A stretch of 64,000 nt of DNA, from NCBI GenBank assembly GCA_039027435.1, contig JBCCKF010000010.1:62001-126000 (forward strand). The letters run 5' to 3'. Position numbers and translations under genes: made by a program. Shown in pieces: positions 44,185 through 52,145 of this stretch. Every line of letters begins with the position of its first letter. Within the stretch, counting starts at the first letter, position 1. Under the pieces are notes generated by a model, which was given only the letters and a program-made list of their open reading frames with translations, did not search any database and was not told the origin of the DNA. The DNA comes from CALBPI01 sp039027435 (lineage in GTDB: Bacteria; Pseudomonadota; Gammaproteobacteria; Steroidobacterales; Woeseiaceae).

Positions 44185-44631
44185 ATGTCAGAGCACAACC
44201 CGATTCGCGTATTTGTGAGTCATCTGTTCACTGCAGACGCCGATTACCTGCGTGTATTCGAGTATCTCGAGAGCGTCGATCGGTTCTACTACATCAACGT
44301 CAGTGAGCCCGACATCAAGCCCGTAGGCGGGATGGAAGCTTACAAGGATGAGCTGCGACGCCAGATTAACGAGAGCGAGGTCATTGTCCTCTTGATGCCG
44401 ATCTGGAAGGAGAAGCGGGACTGGGCCGAGTTCCAAATCAATGCGGCGAAAGCCATGGGCAAGCCAATACTGCTGATCCACGCGTTTGGACGTACGACAG
44501 TGACTCCCGGCGACCTCTCGGAGCGTGCAGACGACACCGTCGACTGGAACGAGCGTGAGATGGTGGACGCTCTGAAACGCCTGGCGCGGAATGAGGACAC
44601 TCAGCGCTGGGAAGTCATCGACTTCCCCTGA
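44185..44631 (+). CDS. TIR-like (MTH538/ThsB-type) domain protein
   Basis: 148 residues, single domain. It opens IRVFVSHLFTADADYLRVFE, followed by a Ser/Glu-rich turn and ESEVIVLLMPIW (beta strand with small residues), then DWAEFQINAAKAMGKPILLI. The order of strands and the W-x-E (Glu82) before the helix match the TIR-like family that includes MTH538 and Thoeris ThsB; Glu82 would be the candidate catalytic residue of an NAD-using enzyme. The ATG 44185 is chosen over 44119 for a GGGG stretch upstream and a proper first strand. It heads a plus-strand unit with phospholipid genes, 11-41 bases before glpQ. No ThsA partner is visible. Confidence 0.7.
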   Translation: MSEHNPIRVFVSHLFTADADYLRVFEYLESVDRFYYINVSEPDIKPVGGMEAYKDELRRQINESEVIVLLMPIWKEKRDWAEFQINAAKAMGKPILLIHAFGRTTVTPGDLSERADDTVDWNEREMVDALKRLARNEDTQRWEVIDFP

Positions 44632-44672
44632 CGGCGACAGGCGTGGCTGGACCCAGACCGAAGCGTTTTGCG

Positions 44673-45617
44673 ATGCCGATCGTCATCGCACATAGAGGCG
44701 CTTCAGGATACCTCCCCGAACACTCTTTGGCGGCAAAAGCACTTGCGCACGCGAGCGGCGCCGCATTTCTCGAACAGGATGTCGTCGCTACACGAGACGA
44801 TAAGTGTGTCGTCTTGCACGACATCCACGTGGATCGGGTTACCGACGTTGCCGTTCGGTTCCCGGATCGTGCGCGTGCCGATGGCAGGTTCTACGCTCGC
44901 GACTTTGACTTGAGTGAACTGAAGCAACTTCGCCTGACCGAACGTACGGATGCATCCGGCAATCCGGTGTTCCCTGAACGGTTTCCAGCCGGGCCCACCG
45001 GTCTTACGATCCCCACGCTCGGTGAGGAGCTTGCTCTGATCAAAGGACTGAACCATTCGACAGGGCGACAAGTGGGTGTTTATCCCGAAATCAAGAAACC
45101 CGCCTGGCATCACAAGGAGGGCGTCGATCTGGCTGGTCTGGTCCTCGATGTTCTTGCCGAATACGGCTATCGTGACGTGCCTGAGGAGGTTTTCCTTCAG
45201 TGTTTTGATCTGAATGAAAACATAAGGATACGAGACGAATTTAATCCCCGTTATCCAATGGTTCAGCTCATTGCCGATGATGCCTGGGGAGAATCTGATA
45301 CACGTTACGGTGAGTTGTTGACCGAGTCGGGGTTGCTCGGACTCAAGGGTGTGGTCGATGCGATCGGTCCGTGGATTCAGCAACTGTACACAGTAGACAA
45401 CAGCGTTATTTTAGAAACGCCTCTTGTTGAGTGGGCGCACGGTCTCGAATTGCAGGTGCATCCTTATACCCTGCGGCGAGATGCGCTACCTGAAGGCTTC
45501 TCCGACTTCCGGGCGCTACATCAGTGGGTAACGACACGAGGTATCGATGGCGTATTCTCTGATTTTGCAGATGTCAGCGTTTCGTTATTTACCGAATTGG
45601 GTGCGGAAAACCTATGA
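44673..45617 (+). CDS. glpQ: Glycerophosphodiester phosphodiesterase, GlpQ type
   Basis: Hydrolyses glycerophosphodiesters, released from phospholipids, to glycerol-3-phosphate and an alcohol. 314 residues. Catalytic signature VIAHRGASGYLPEHSLAAK at the N-terminus, EQDVVATRDDKCVVLHD and GVYPEIKKPAWHHKEG, which is typical of the longer GlpQ form. No signal peptide, so it should act in the cytoplasm, unlike E. coli GlpQ. ATG 44673 is preferred because homologues start just before the HRGASG motif; GTG 44643 is an alternative. Overlaps the next gene by 4 bases. Confidence 0.9.
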   Translation: MPIVIAHRGASGYLPEHSLAAKALAHASGAAFLEQDVVATRDDKCVVLHDIHVDRVTDVAVRFPDRARADGRFYARDFDLSELKQLRLTERTDASGNPVFPERFPAGPTGLTIPTLGEELALIKGLNHSTGRQVGVYPEIKKPAWHHKEGVDLAGLVLDVLAEYGYRDVPEEVFLQCFDLNENIRIRDEFNPRYPMVQLIADDAWGESDTRYGELLTESGLLGLKGVVDAIGPWIQQLYTVDNSVILETPLVEWAHGLELQVHPYTLRRDALPEGFSDFRALHQWVTTRGIDGVFSDFADVSVSLFTELGAENL

Positions 45618-47092
45618 GCTCAATTAATTCGTCAGTCACGGCGCGTGCACATCGTGCGTTGATACAGCCGGTATTGGACGGGCCGAAAGGGCCTGAGACT
45701 GCGGCGATCTTCGATTTTGATGGCACGATCATTGCCGGATACTCGGCGACCGTGTTTGTTCGGGAGCAGCTTCGCAGGGGAGACTTCACTCTGGCTCAGC
45801 TGACCGAGATGGTCAGCACCATGACCCGATTTGGGCTGGGCAATATCGGCTTCTCCGCAATGATGGCGAGCGCGATGCAATTTCTTCGTGATACGCCTGA
45901 GGACGACTATGCCGCCTTTGCAGACGACGTCTTCCACAAGCACATAGCCCGACTGATCTATCCCGAAACTCGCGCGCTGATCGAAGCGCATCAGGAAATG
46001 GGCCATTCGGTTGCCATTGTGTCGTCCGCAACGCCGTATCAGTTGCGCGAAGCCGCGGCGGAACTGGGGATCGAGGATGTATACTGTACACAGTTGAAGG
46101 TGGTCGATGGGAAGTTCACCGGCGAGGTCGTCAGACCCACTTGTTTCGGCCCGGGAAAAGTCACCGCAGCCCATGATCTGGCTAAAAAAACCGGCGCAGA
46201 CCTTGGGAAAAGCTATTTTTATTCAGACAGTTATGACGATATCGAACTTCTGGAGACCGTACGTTTCCCGCGCGTCCTGAACCCCAGTCGCCGGCTTCGC
46301 GAAGTGGCGGAGCAAAGAGGCTGGCCCATTCACGCATTCCGCTCACGAGGCAGGGCCAAGGCGTCGGAGTGGGTGCGTTCGGCCGCGGCCACGGGCAGTC
46401 TGGCCGGAGCATTTTTGGCAGGACTCCCGATTCTCGCGCTGACGCGGTCGAAACGAAAAATGCAGAACTTTTCGCTCGCAATGTTTACCGAGACTGCGAG
46501 CGCATTGATCGGGATGGAGATGGAAGTCCGGGGCGAGGAAAACCTCTGGAAACATCGACCGGCGGTTTTCGTGTTCAACCACCAAAGCAAGGCCGATTTA
46601 CTGGTGATTCTGAAGCTGCTTCGCCAAGACGTGGCAGGTGTCGGCAAGAAGGAAATCCGGAATATGCCGATCATCGGCCAGGTTCTGGAGTTTGGTGGCG
46701 CCGTCCTGATCGACCGAAAGAACTCTAAAAGCGCCATCGAGGCTATGAAGCCGCTTGTTGATGTCATTCAGAAGGAGGGCAAGTCGGTGGTCATTGCCCC
46801 GGAGGGAACGCGATCGCCGACGGGCCGATTACTGCCTTTCAAGAAGGGCGCGTTCCACCTCGCAATGCAGGCCGGTGTGCCGATCGTGCCGGTAGTCATT
46901 CACAACAGCATGGACGTCGCCCCAAAGGGAGACTTTGTGTTTCGACCCGCGAAGGTCGTCGTTGACGTTCTGCCACCGATTTCGACCAAGCGCTGGACAG
47001 GCAGAAAGATGAGCGAGCACACGAATGCGGTTCGCCAGCGCTTCCTGGATGCGTTGGAGCAAGGCGACGATAGCGTGGAGGAGCTCGCTTGA
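45614..47092 (+). CDS. HAD-IB phosphatase fused to 1-acylglycerol-3-phosphate acyltransferase (PlsC)
   Basis: 492 residues, two domains. Residues about 25-235 form a SerB-like HAD hydrolase: IFDFDGTIIAGYSATVF, VAIVSSATPYQLREAA and YFYSDSYDDIELLETV. Residues about 275-475 form a PlsC acyltransferase: FNHQSKAD (H-x4-D) and VIAPEGTRSPTGRLLPFKKG, with IPVVPVVIHNS-like segment PIVPVVIHNS. A hydrophobic stretch near 260-280 may contact the membrane. It makes phosphatidate from lysophosphatidate; the HAD part might dephosphorylate the product or a related compound. The same fusion occurs in actinobacteria next to plsB2. ATG overlaps the glpQ stop (ATGA). Confidence 0.92.
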   Translation: MSSINSSVTARAHRALIQPVLDGPKGPETAAIFDFDGTIIAGYSATVFVREQLRRGDFTLAQLTEMVSTMTRFGLGNIGFSAMMASAMQFLRDTPEDDYAAFADDVFHKHIARLIYPETRALIEAHQEMGHSVAIVSSATPYQLREAAAELGIEDVYCTQLKVVDGKFTGEVVRPTCFGPGKVTAAHDLAKKTGADLGKSYFYSDSYDDIELLETVRFPRVLNPSRRLREVAEQRGWPIHAFRSRGRAKASEWVRSAAATGSLAGAFLAGLPILALTRSKRKMQNFSLAMFTETASALIGMEMEVRGEENLWKHRPAVFVFNHQSKADLLVILKLLRQDVAGVGKKEIRNMPIIGQVLEFGGAVLIDRKNSKSAIEAMKPLVDVIQKEGKSVVIAPEGTRSPTGRLLPFKKGAFHLAMQAGVPIVPVVIHNSMDVAPKGDFVFRPAKVVVDVLPPISTKRWTGRKMSEHTNAVRQRFLDALEQGDDSVEELA

Positions 47093-49386
47093 GTTCACCT
47101 TGGCCAGAAAACACGACCACACCGCCGCTGTTTCTTCTGGACGCGGCTCACGCACCTGAAGCAGATCATCTTCGCGCATGGATCGAAAGCACAGCGCCAG
47201 ACACCGAGAGACCTGCGTGTCTCTTACTCCCCATTGCGAATCGTCAGGAGACGATCGAGGCCAGCGGGTTGGTGCCTTTTCTCGATCTCTCGCCGGACAC
47301 CGAACTCATCCCCGTTCGGGTGATCTGGCAGAACCCTGAAAAGGCGCATTCCCATCCGCCGCGATTTCGGGACTTATGGCACGGTGACTATCGGCACCCG
47401 AGCGCCAAGCGCGCTGCCCAATGGCTCGAACAAGACCCGAGCCGAGGCGAATGCGTTGCAGGGGCATCGGCTACGCTTGGGGATCTTCGCGCACAGTTCG
47501 ATGCGGATGGTCAGTCGATAACGGATCAACCGGCATTTGCCGCATTCATCGCGGGACGCGCGGGACTCACACTGGATATTGCGGAGCGCAAGCGTCGCGG
47601 TGGTCGCTATAAGGTCCCGAGACGGGTGGCCAGCAACATGAAGGCCAGCCGTCGTTATCAGGAGGCGTTGGCCGAAGTCGCAGACAAGACCGGAGAATCC
47701 ATTGCGGATCTCGAGGCTCGCGCTGAGGGGATCTTTGCGGAGCTGGTCGCGATTCCGAAAGCCGTCTGGCAAGACGGCATTGCAGCCTTCAATCGCAAGG
47801 TCATCGGAATGGGGTACGAGCAGGAGTTTGTACTCGACCCGGAAACGCTGAAGCGCATTCGCGATATCGTCCGGAACAAACCAACGGTTCTGTTGTGGAC
47901 ACACAAGACCCACGTAGATGGATTCGCGGTGTACTCGATGATGTTCGAGAACGATTTTCCGGTACCGCACTTGCTTGGTGGCGTGAACATGGCATTCGCC
48001 GGACTCGGCTACGCGGCACGGCGCTCCGGCGGAATCTTTATTCGTCGTAGTTTCCAGGACGATCTGCTCTACAAGATGATCCTGCGCCAATACATCGGCT
48101 ACCTGCTCGAAAAGCGCTTCCCGCTGACGTGGGCGTTCGAGGGAACACGTTCACGGGTCGGGAAGTTGATGCCGCCGCGTTACGGATTACTCAAATACGT
48201 GTTGGAAGCTGCGGCGACAACCGGCTCGGAGGACTTGCATGTCATTCCGGTTGCGCTGAACTATGACCTGATCGGTGATGTGAAAGACTACGTCCGTGAG
48301 CAAAGCGGAGCAGTCAAGCAACCAGAGTCGCTGCGGTGGTTTATCGGCTATCTCCGAGGGCTGCGCAAACGCCTTGGGCGCATCTATATCGATTTTGGAG
48401 AACCGATCGTCGTCAGTGATCCAGAGTCCGTACAGGATGGATTGAGTCTCAAGAAACTTGCCTTTGAGGTGGGTGTTGAGGCCAATAAAGTCACACCAAT
48501 TACGCTGGCCTCGCTCGTCACAATGATCTTGTTGGGTGCGGCTCCTCGCGGACTAACGCGTCATCAACTCGGGCGCCAGATGCTGCGCTATCTGAAGTGG
48601 GCGCGTGATCGCAACATACGAGTCGCCAGTGATTTCGATCAGGGCTCGCCGGACGGGCTCAATCAACTTGCCGATGTACTCGGCGACAGCGGACTCGTCA
48701 CGCGCTTCGATGAAGGCCCCGATATCGTCTACACGCTTGCACCCGACCAGCATGGCGTGGCGAGCTATTATCGCAACACCATCGTTCACCATTTTGTGGT
48801 CAAGGCATTCATTGAATTGGCCATGATCTCCTTACCCGACGATCTGGACGAGCGGCTACCTTACTTCTGGGATCGGGTGGATGCGCTACGCGATCTGTTC
48901 AAGTTCGAGTTCTTCTATGTGTCTCGCGAAGCATTTCGCGGTCGTGTCGAGGAAGAGCTCGACCATTACGACACCGAATGGAGTCAAAAAATCCCGAGCA
49001 ATGCCGAGTTCCCGGACCGTCTCCTGAAACGATTGCGCCCACTGGTTGCGCGTGCAGCGCTGCTACCCTATATCGAAGCCTACGGCGTCGTGGCAAAAAT
49101 TCTCAAAGGCCTCCGAGGCACCGAATCCATCGAACGCAAAGCCTGCCTAGAGCAAGCACTGGCTTACGGAAAGCAGGCTTATCTTCAGCGATTGATTACG
49201 AGTGAAGCATCAGTGGGTAAATTGTTTTTCGACAATGCATTCAGCCTGATGGAGAACCTCGGGCTAGTCGAACCGGATGGGTCAGACCTTGGGCCCGCGC
49301 GAAGCGCGTTTGCCAGCACCATCGCAGAGCTTGCCCGGTGCATGGAACATATCTACCTGCTCGACGCACCCGGAGATATGCTCTAG
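47089..49386 (+). CDS. plsB: Glycerol-3-phosphate 1-O-acyltransferase
   Basis: First step of phospholipid synthesis at the inner membrane. 765 residues, near E. coli PlsB (807). Acyltransferase motifs: HKTHVDGFAVYSM (H-x4-D), GGIFIRRSF, and TWAFEGTRSRVGKLMPPRYG, followed by VIPVALNYD. The start is TTG at 47089, overlapping the upstream stop (TTGA), with a strong GGAGGAG ribosome site 6 bases before it. Follows the HAD-PlsC gene directly, so the two acylation steps are encoded together. Converges with the next gene, 1 base apart. Confidence 0.92.
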   Translation: MSSPWPENTTTPPLFLLDAAHAPEADHLRAWIESTAPDTERPACLLLPIANRQETIEASGLVPFLDLSPDTELIPVRVIWQNPEKAHSHPPRFRDLWHGDYRHPSAKRAAQWLEQDPSRGECVAGASATLGDLRAQFDADGQSITDQPAFAAFIAGRAGLTLDIAERKRRGGRYKVPRRVASNMKASRRYQEALAEVADKTGESIADLEARAEGIFAELVAIPKAVWQDGIAAFNRKVIGMGYEQEFVLDPETLKRIRDIVRNKPTVLLWTHKTHVDGFAVYSMMFENDFPVPHLLGGVNMAFAGLGYAARRSGGIFIRRSFQDDLLYKMILRQYIGYLLEKRFPLTWAFEGTRSRVGKLMPPRYGLLKYVLEAAATTGSEDLHVIPVALNYDLIGDVKDYVREQSGAVKQPESLRWFIGYLRGLRKRLGRIYIDFGEPIVVSDPESVQDGLSLKKLAFEVGVEANKVTPITLASLVTMILLGAAPRGLTRHQLGRQMLRYLKWARDRNIRVASDFDQGSPDGLNQLADVLGDSGLVTRFDEGPDIVYTLAPDQHGVASYYRNTIVHHFVVKAFIELAMISLPDDLDERLPYFWDRVDALRDLFKFEFFYVSREAFRGRVEEELDHYDTEWSQKIPSNAEFPDRLLKRLRPLVARAALLPYIEAYGVVAKILKGLRGTESIERKACLEQALAYGKQAYLQRLITSEASVGKLFFDNAFSLMENLGLVEPDGSDLGPARSAFASTIAELARCMEHIYLLDAPGDML

Positions 49387-49387
49387 T

Positions 49388-49804
49388 TCACTCGGAGGCT
49401 TGATTCGATTCCTGAATGCTCTCCTTAAGGCCGCGTTGTAACACTTCCAATGCTGAATCGGTCCGTCCGGTCTCCTTGAGCAAGTCTCCAAGAATCATGG
49501 TCGCCGCGCTTCTGACTGTCGGATTGGTGCTATTGGCAAGCACTTCTCGCAAAACGCCGACGGCTTTAGCAGCCTCACCGCGTTCCTCATAGATTTCCTT
49601 GATTTTCTGCATCTGCAGGATCGCTGACTTCTCCGGCTCAGAGGCGATACCGTGAGTGGCTTCAATGATAGAAAAGTAACCGTCCATCACATTCATGAAC
49701 TGTTCCATCATCGCCAGATCATCGGCATTCTGAGCAGAAGCACTCGGACTGGCTCCAAACATCACGACGACCAGCAGTGTTACGAGCGATTTCTTAAGCC
49801 ACAT
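49388..49804 (-). CDS. Small secreted TPR-like protein
   Basis: 138 residues. Signal peptide MWLKKSLVTLLVVVMFGA with cleavage after ASA. The mature part contains helix-pair repeats (AAKAVGVLREVLANSTNPTV and DLLKETGRTDSALEVLQRGL) resembling TPR. No catalytic motif. ATG 49804 with GGAG 7 bases upstream is preferred to the earlier ATG 49825 or 49807. Overlaps the end of the anti-sigma gene and probably belongs to the same message. Function unknown; may be regulated by the sigma factor. Confidence 0.75.
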   Translation of the reverse strand: MWLKKSLVTLLVVVMFGASPSASAQNADDLAMMEQFMNVMDGYFSIIEATHGIASEPEKSAILQMQKIKEIYEERGEAAKAVGVLREVLANSTNPTVRSAATMILGDLLKETGRTDSALEVLQRGLKESIQESNQASE

Positions 49805-50195
49805 CATCAGTCTCCATAGCATCATTATTTTCGCGAGTCTCTTTAGGGGCTATGACATCGCCCGCTCGCTTAGGTGAATCCGGAATGGTAGGCGCGATCA
49901 TCCGACCCGGCGTGCGCAAGCCGCTGGAGGAGGGCGTCCCTGTTGGTATCGAGACGCTGCGCAGGGTCATCGGCCGGGATTGATTGTCCTGCACCGCGAT
50001 TAGCAGTACCGCGGTCACTGCAACGAACAACGACGCCGCCATCGCCAGTCGTGTCGTTGCCAGATGCCGCGAACGACTTACGTTCAGGCGAGTCCACAGA
50101 GCATCGCCGGCCACGGTTGCCGGCGCTCGAGTTGACCGCCAATCATCGCCGACAGACTGAAGCGCTTGGTCGATCGAATCCGATCCAGCAGTCAT
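49794..50195 (-). CDS. Probable anti-sigma factor (membrane protein)
   Basis: 133 residues with one membrane helix at about 52-70 (LAMAASLFVAVTAVLLIAVQ) and a periplasmic tail. The cytoplasmic N-terminus is short and lacks the H-x3-C-x2-C zinc motif, so it is not a zinc anti-sigma domain. Assigned mainly from position: the ATG overlaps the sigma factor stop (ATGA), with AAGGAG 8 bases upstream. No database support was available. Confidence 0.65.
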   Translation of the reverse strand: MTAGSDSIDQALQSVGDDWRSTRAPATVAGDALWTRLNVSRSRHLATTRLAMAASLFVAVTAVLLIAVQDNQSRPMTLRSVSIPTGTPSSSGLRTPGRMIAPTIPDSPKRAGDVIAPKETRENNDAMETDDVA

Positions 50196-50716
50196 TGCCA
50201 TTGCTCCTTGAGCCTGGTGCGTGCCTGGTTGAGAAGCGCTTTCACGGTCCCGACACGACAGCGCATGGCTCTTGCGGTATCGCTCACATCCATGTCTTCG
50301 AAAATACGCAGGTAGACCACCTCGCGCTGTCGCTCGGGCAACTGCGCTACCAAACGCTGCATGCGCGCCATATGATCGGCTGCGATAGTTTTTGACTCGG
50401 GACCCGGTGTCAGATCTATCTGCTCAAAAGACTCCGCAACAGGCCTTGCTCGATTAAATTCACGACAAACGTTGCGAAGCGTTTGGTAGAACCAGGTGAA
50501 CGGTTCCGCCCCGAAACGAAATCGAGTGAGGCCCTTCAGCGATCTCACGAAGACCTCCTGTGTCGCATCTGTCGCCATGCTTTCATCGACCAGCCAACCA
50601 CGCGCAAGTCGAAAAAGCCGGTCCTGGTGGCGCATAACAAGCAGCTCCAGGGCCTCCTGATCTCCACGCTGAAACGCGCGAACCAAAGCCCGATCGTCGA
50701 GCTGATTCGCAGACAT
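50192..50716 (-). CDS. ECF-family RNA polymerase sigma factor
   Basis: 174 residues with regions 2 and 4 only. Region 2: AFQRGDQEALELLVMRHQDR and ATQEVFVRSLKGLTRFRFG. Region 4: LPERQREVVYLRIFEDMDVSDTA followed by the helix-turn-helix CRVGTVKALLNQARTRLKEQ. ATG at 50716. Cotranscribed with the anti-sigma and TPR genes. The stimulus and regulon cannot be read from the sequence; the DUF1800/DUF1501 genes just upstream on the same strand may be targets or unrelated. Confidence 0.93.
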   Translation of the reverse strand: MSANQLDDRALVRAFQRGDQEALELLVMRHQDRLFRLARGWLVDESMATDATQEVFVRSLKGLTRFRFGAEPFTWFYQTLRNVCREFNRARPVAESFEQIDLTPGPESKTIAADHMARMQRLVAQLPERQREVVYLRIFEDMDVSDTARAMRCRVGTVKALLNQARTRLKEQWQ

Positions 50717-50752
50717 GGGTCAGAGCATCCAACACTTGGCCATCCGTGCAGT

Positions 50753-52135
50753 CTAACCGGCAAACAGTCCGAGCGGCGCACCGGTGCCTGTCGCAACGAA
50801 GCGACGCACATTCGGCAGCACAGCAGGCAGTTCGTTATCGCGGACACCAAACCATAAGGCCAGGTCGGCGAAGTACTCATCGGTCGACAGTGTGGGTGCG
50901 TAGATGCCTCTACCGACATCGAGCGGCGAGTCTTGAGCGAGTATCGGATACGTACCGAACATCTGTCCGCCGTTAACGCCGCCTCCCATCACAATATGAT
51001 GACCACCCCAGCCATGGTCTGACCCTCGACCGTTGGACGTCAGCGTTCGAGCGAAATCCGAGATCGTAAACGTCGCAACCCGATCAAATACCGCGAGTTC
51101 GGTAAGTGCATCGCGAAACTCCGCGAGCCCATCGCTAACCATCGGCAACATCCGCGCCTGGTTGTTCAGCACTTCGTCGTGATGATCCCAACCACCAACC
51201 GTGATGAAAAACGTCTGTCGAGTGGCGCCAAGACGTTCACGAATCCCAATGACTCTCGCTACCTGACGCAGGGCCTGCGAAAGACCGTTGGCGGAGAACA
51301 CGGTCTGCAATTGCGGAGCATCCTGCATCGCTGTCGAAAACGTGGTGTTCGCATCAATAGCTTCACGGAATCGCTTGACGTATTCCGCCCGCAGTAACTG
51401 GGACTGCGGCCTCGCAAGTAACGCGTCAGTCACACTCGTACGAAAGTCTCCAAACGGTGTACCGTCGTTATAGCCGTTGATCGTTACCGCGCCGTCACCT
51501 TCGGGTGTGATGCTGAATTCGCTGGTACTGCGCCCGCTTTGGAAGGTATTGGTGCCCGCCAGAGAGACGTTCATCGAAACCCCATTCGACAGGTTGGCGC
51601 CTTGCATCAGGTCGGCCATACGACCACCCCAACCGATAGCCGATCGCAGATCCGGGGTCGCCGTCTGCCATTGAGCAATCTGATCTGCGTGTGAGAACAA
51701 ACCGACCGGCAACAAAGCCGTCCCGTTCTGTACTGCAATCGGATCAAACGGCTCGAGCAAAGTACCGACGTTCGCAACCAAGGCTGCCTCACCATTGCCA
51801 ACAAGATCGGCCAGTCGCGTCATTCGTGGGTGCAGACCAAACGCCCGTGTCCCGGTATTTGGCAAGCTGAGCGGCAACAGCGTATCCCGACGCAATGCGA
51901 GGTCCGAGCGGATCGCTGCATACTCTCCGTGTTGCGTTACATCTGCAGGAACCAACATGTTATAGGCGTCATTACCGCCTGCGAGCAGAATACAAACCAA
52001 TGCCCGGTAATCGTCTGCCTGTTGCGCGCTGGCCGTGCGCATGGCTCCAAGTGTCCCGAGCGCCGTTCCCGCAGTGGCCCAAGAAGCACCTGCAGCGCAG
52101 GTGTGAGACAAAAATCCTCTTCGTGTCATCGACAT
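50753..52135 (-). CDS. DUF1501 family exported protein
   Basis: 460 residues. Begins MSMTRRGFLSHTCAAGASW, a twin-arginine (Tat) signal, with cleavage near RTASAQ. The mature part has VCILLAGGNDAYNMLVPADV, DFARTLTSNGRGSDHGWGGHHIVMGG and other segments typical of the DUF1501 family, which is related to sulfatase/alkaline phosphatase folds. ATG 52135 with GAGG 8 bases upstream is chosen over the open frame to 52264. DUF1501 and DUF1800 genes regularly occur as pairs; function is not established. Confidence 0.9.
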   Translation of the reverse strand: MSMTRRGFLSHTCAAGASWATAGTALGTLGAMRTASAQQADDYRALVCILLAGGNDAYNMLVPADVTQHGEYAAIRSDLALRRDTLLPLSLPNTGTRAFGLHPRMTRLADLVGNGEAALVANVGTLLEPFDPIAVQNGTALLPVGLFSHADQIAQWQTATPDLRSAIGWGGRMADLMQGANLSNGVSMNVSLAGTNTFQSGRSTSEFSITPEGDGAVTINGYNDGTPFGDFRTSVTDALLARPQSQLLRAEYVKRFREAIDANTTFSTAMQDAPQLQTVFSANGLSQALRQVARVIGIRERLGATRQTFFITVGGWDHHDEVLNNQARMLPMVSDGLAEFRDALTELAVFDRVATFTISDFARTLTSNGRGSDHGWGGHHIVMGGGVNGGQMFGTYPILAQDSPLDVGRGIYAPTLSTDEYFADLALWFGVRDNELPAVLPNVRRFVATGTGAPLGLFAG

Positions 52136-52145
52136 CTGTTTAGCC

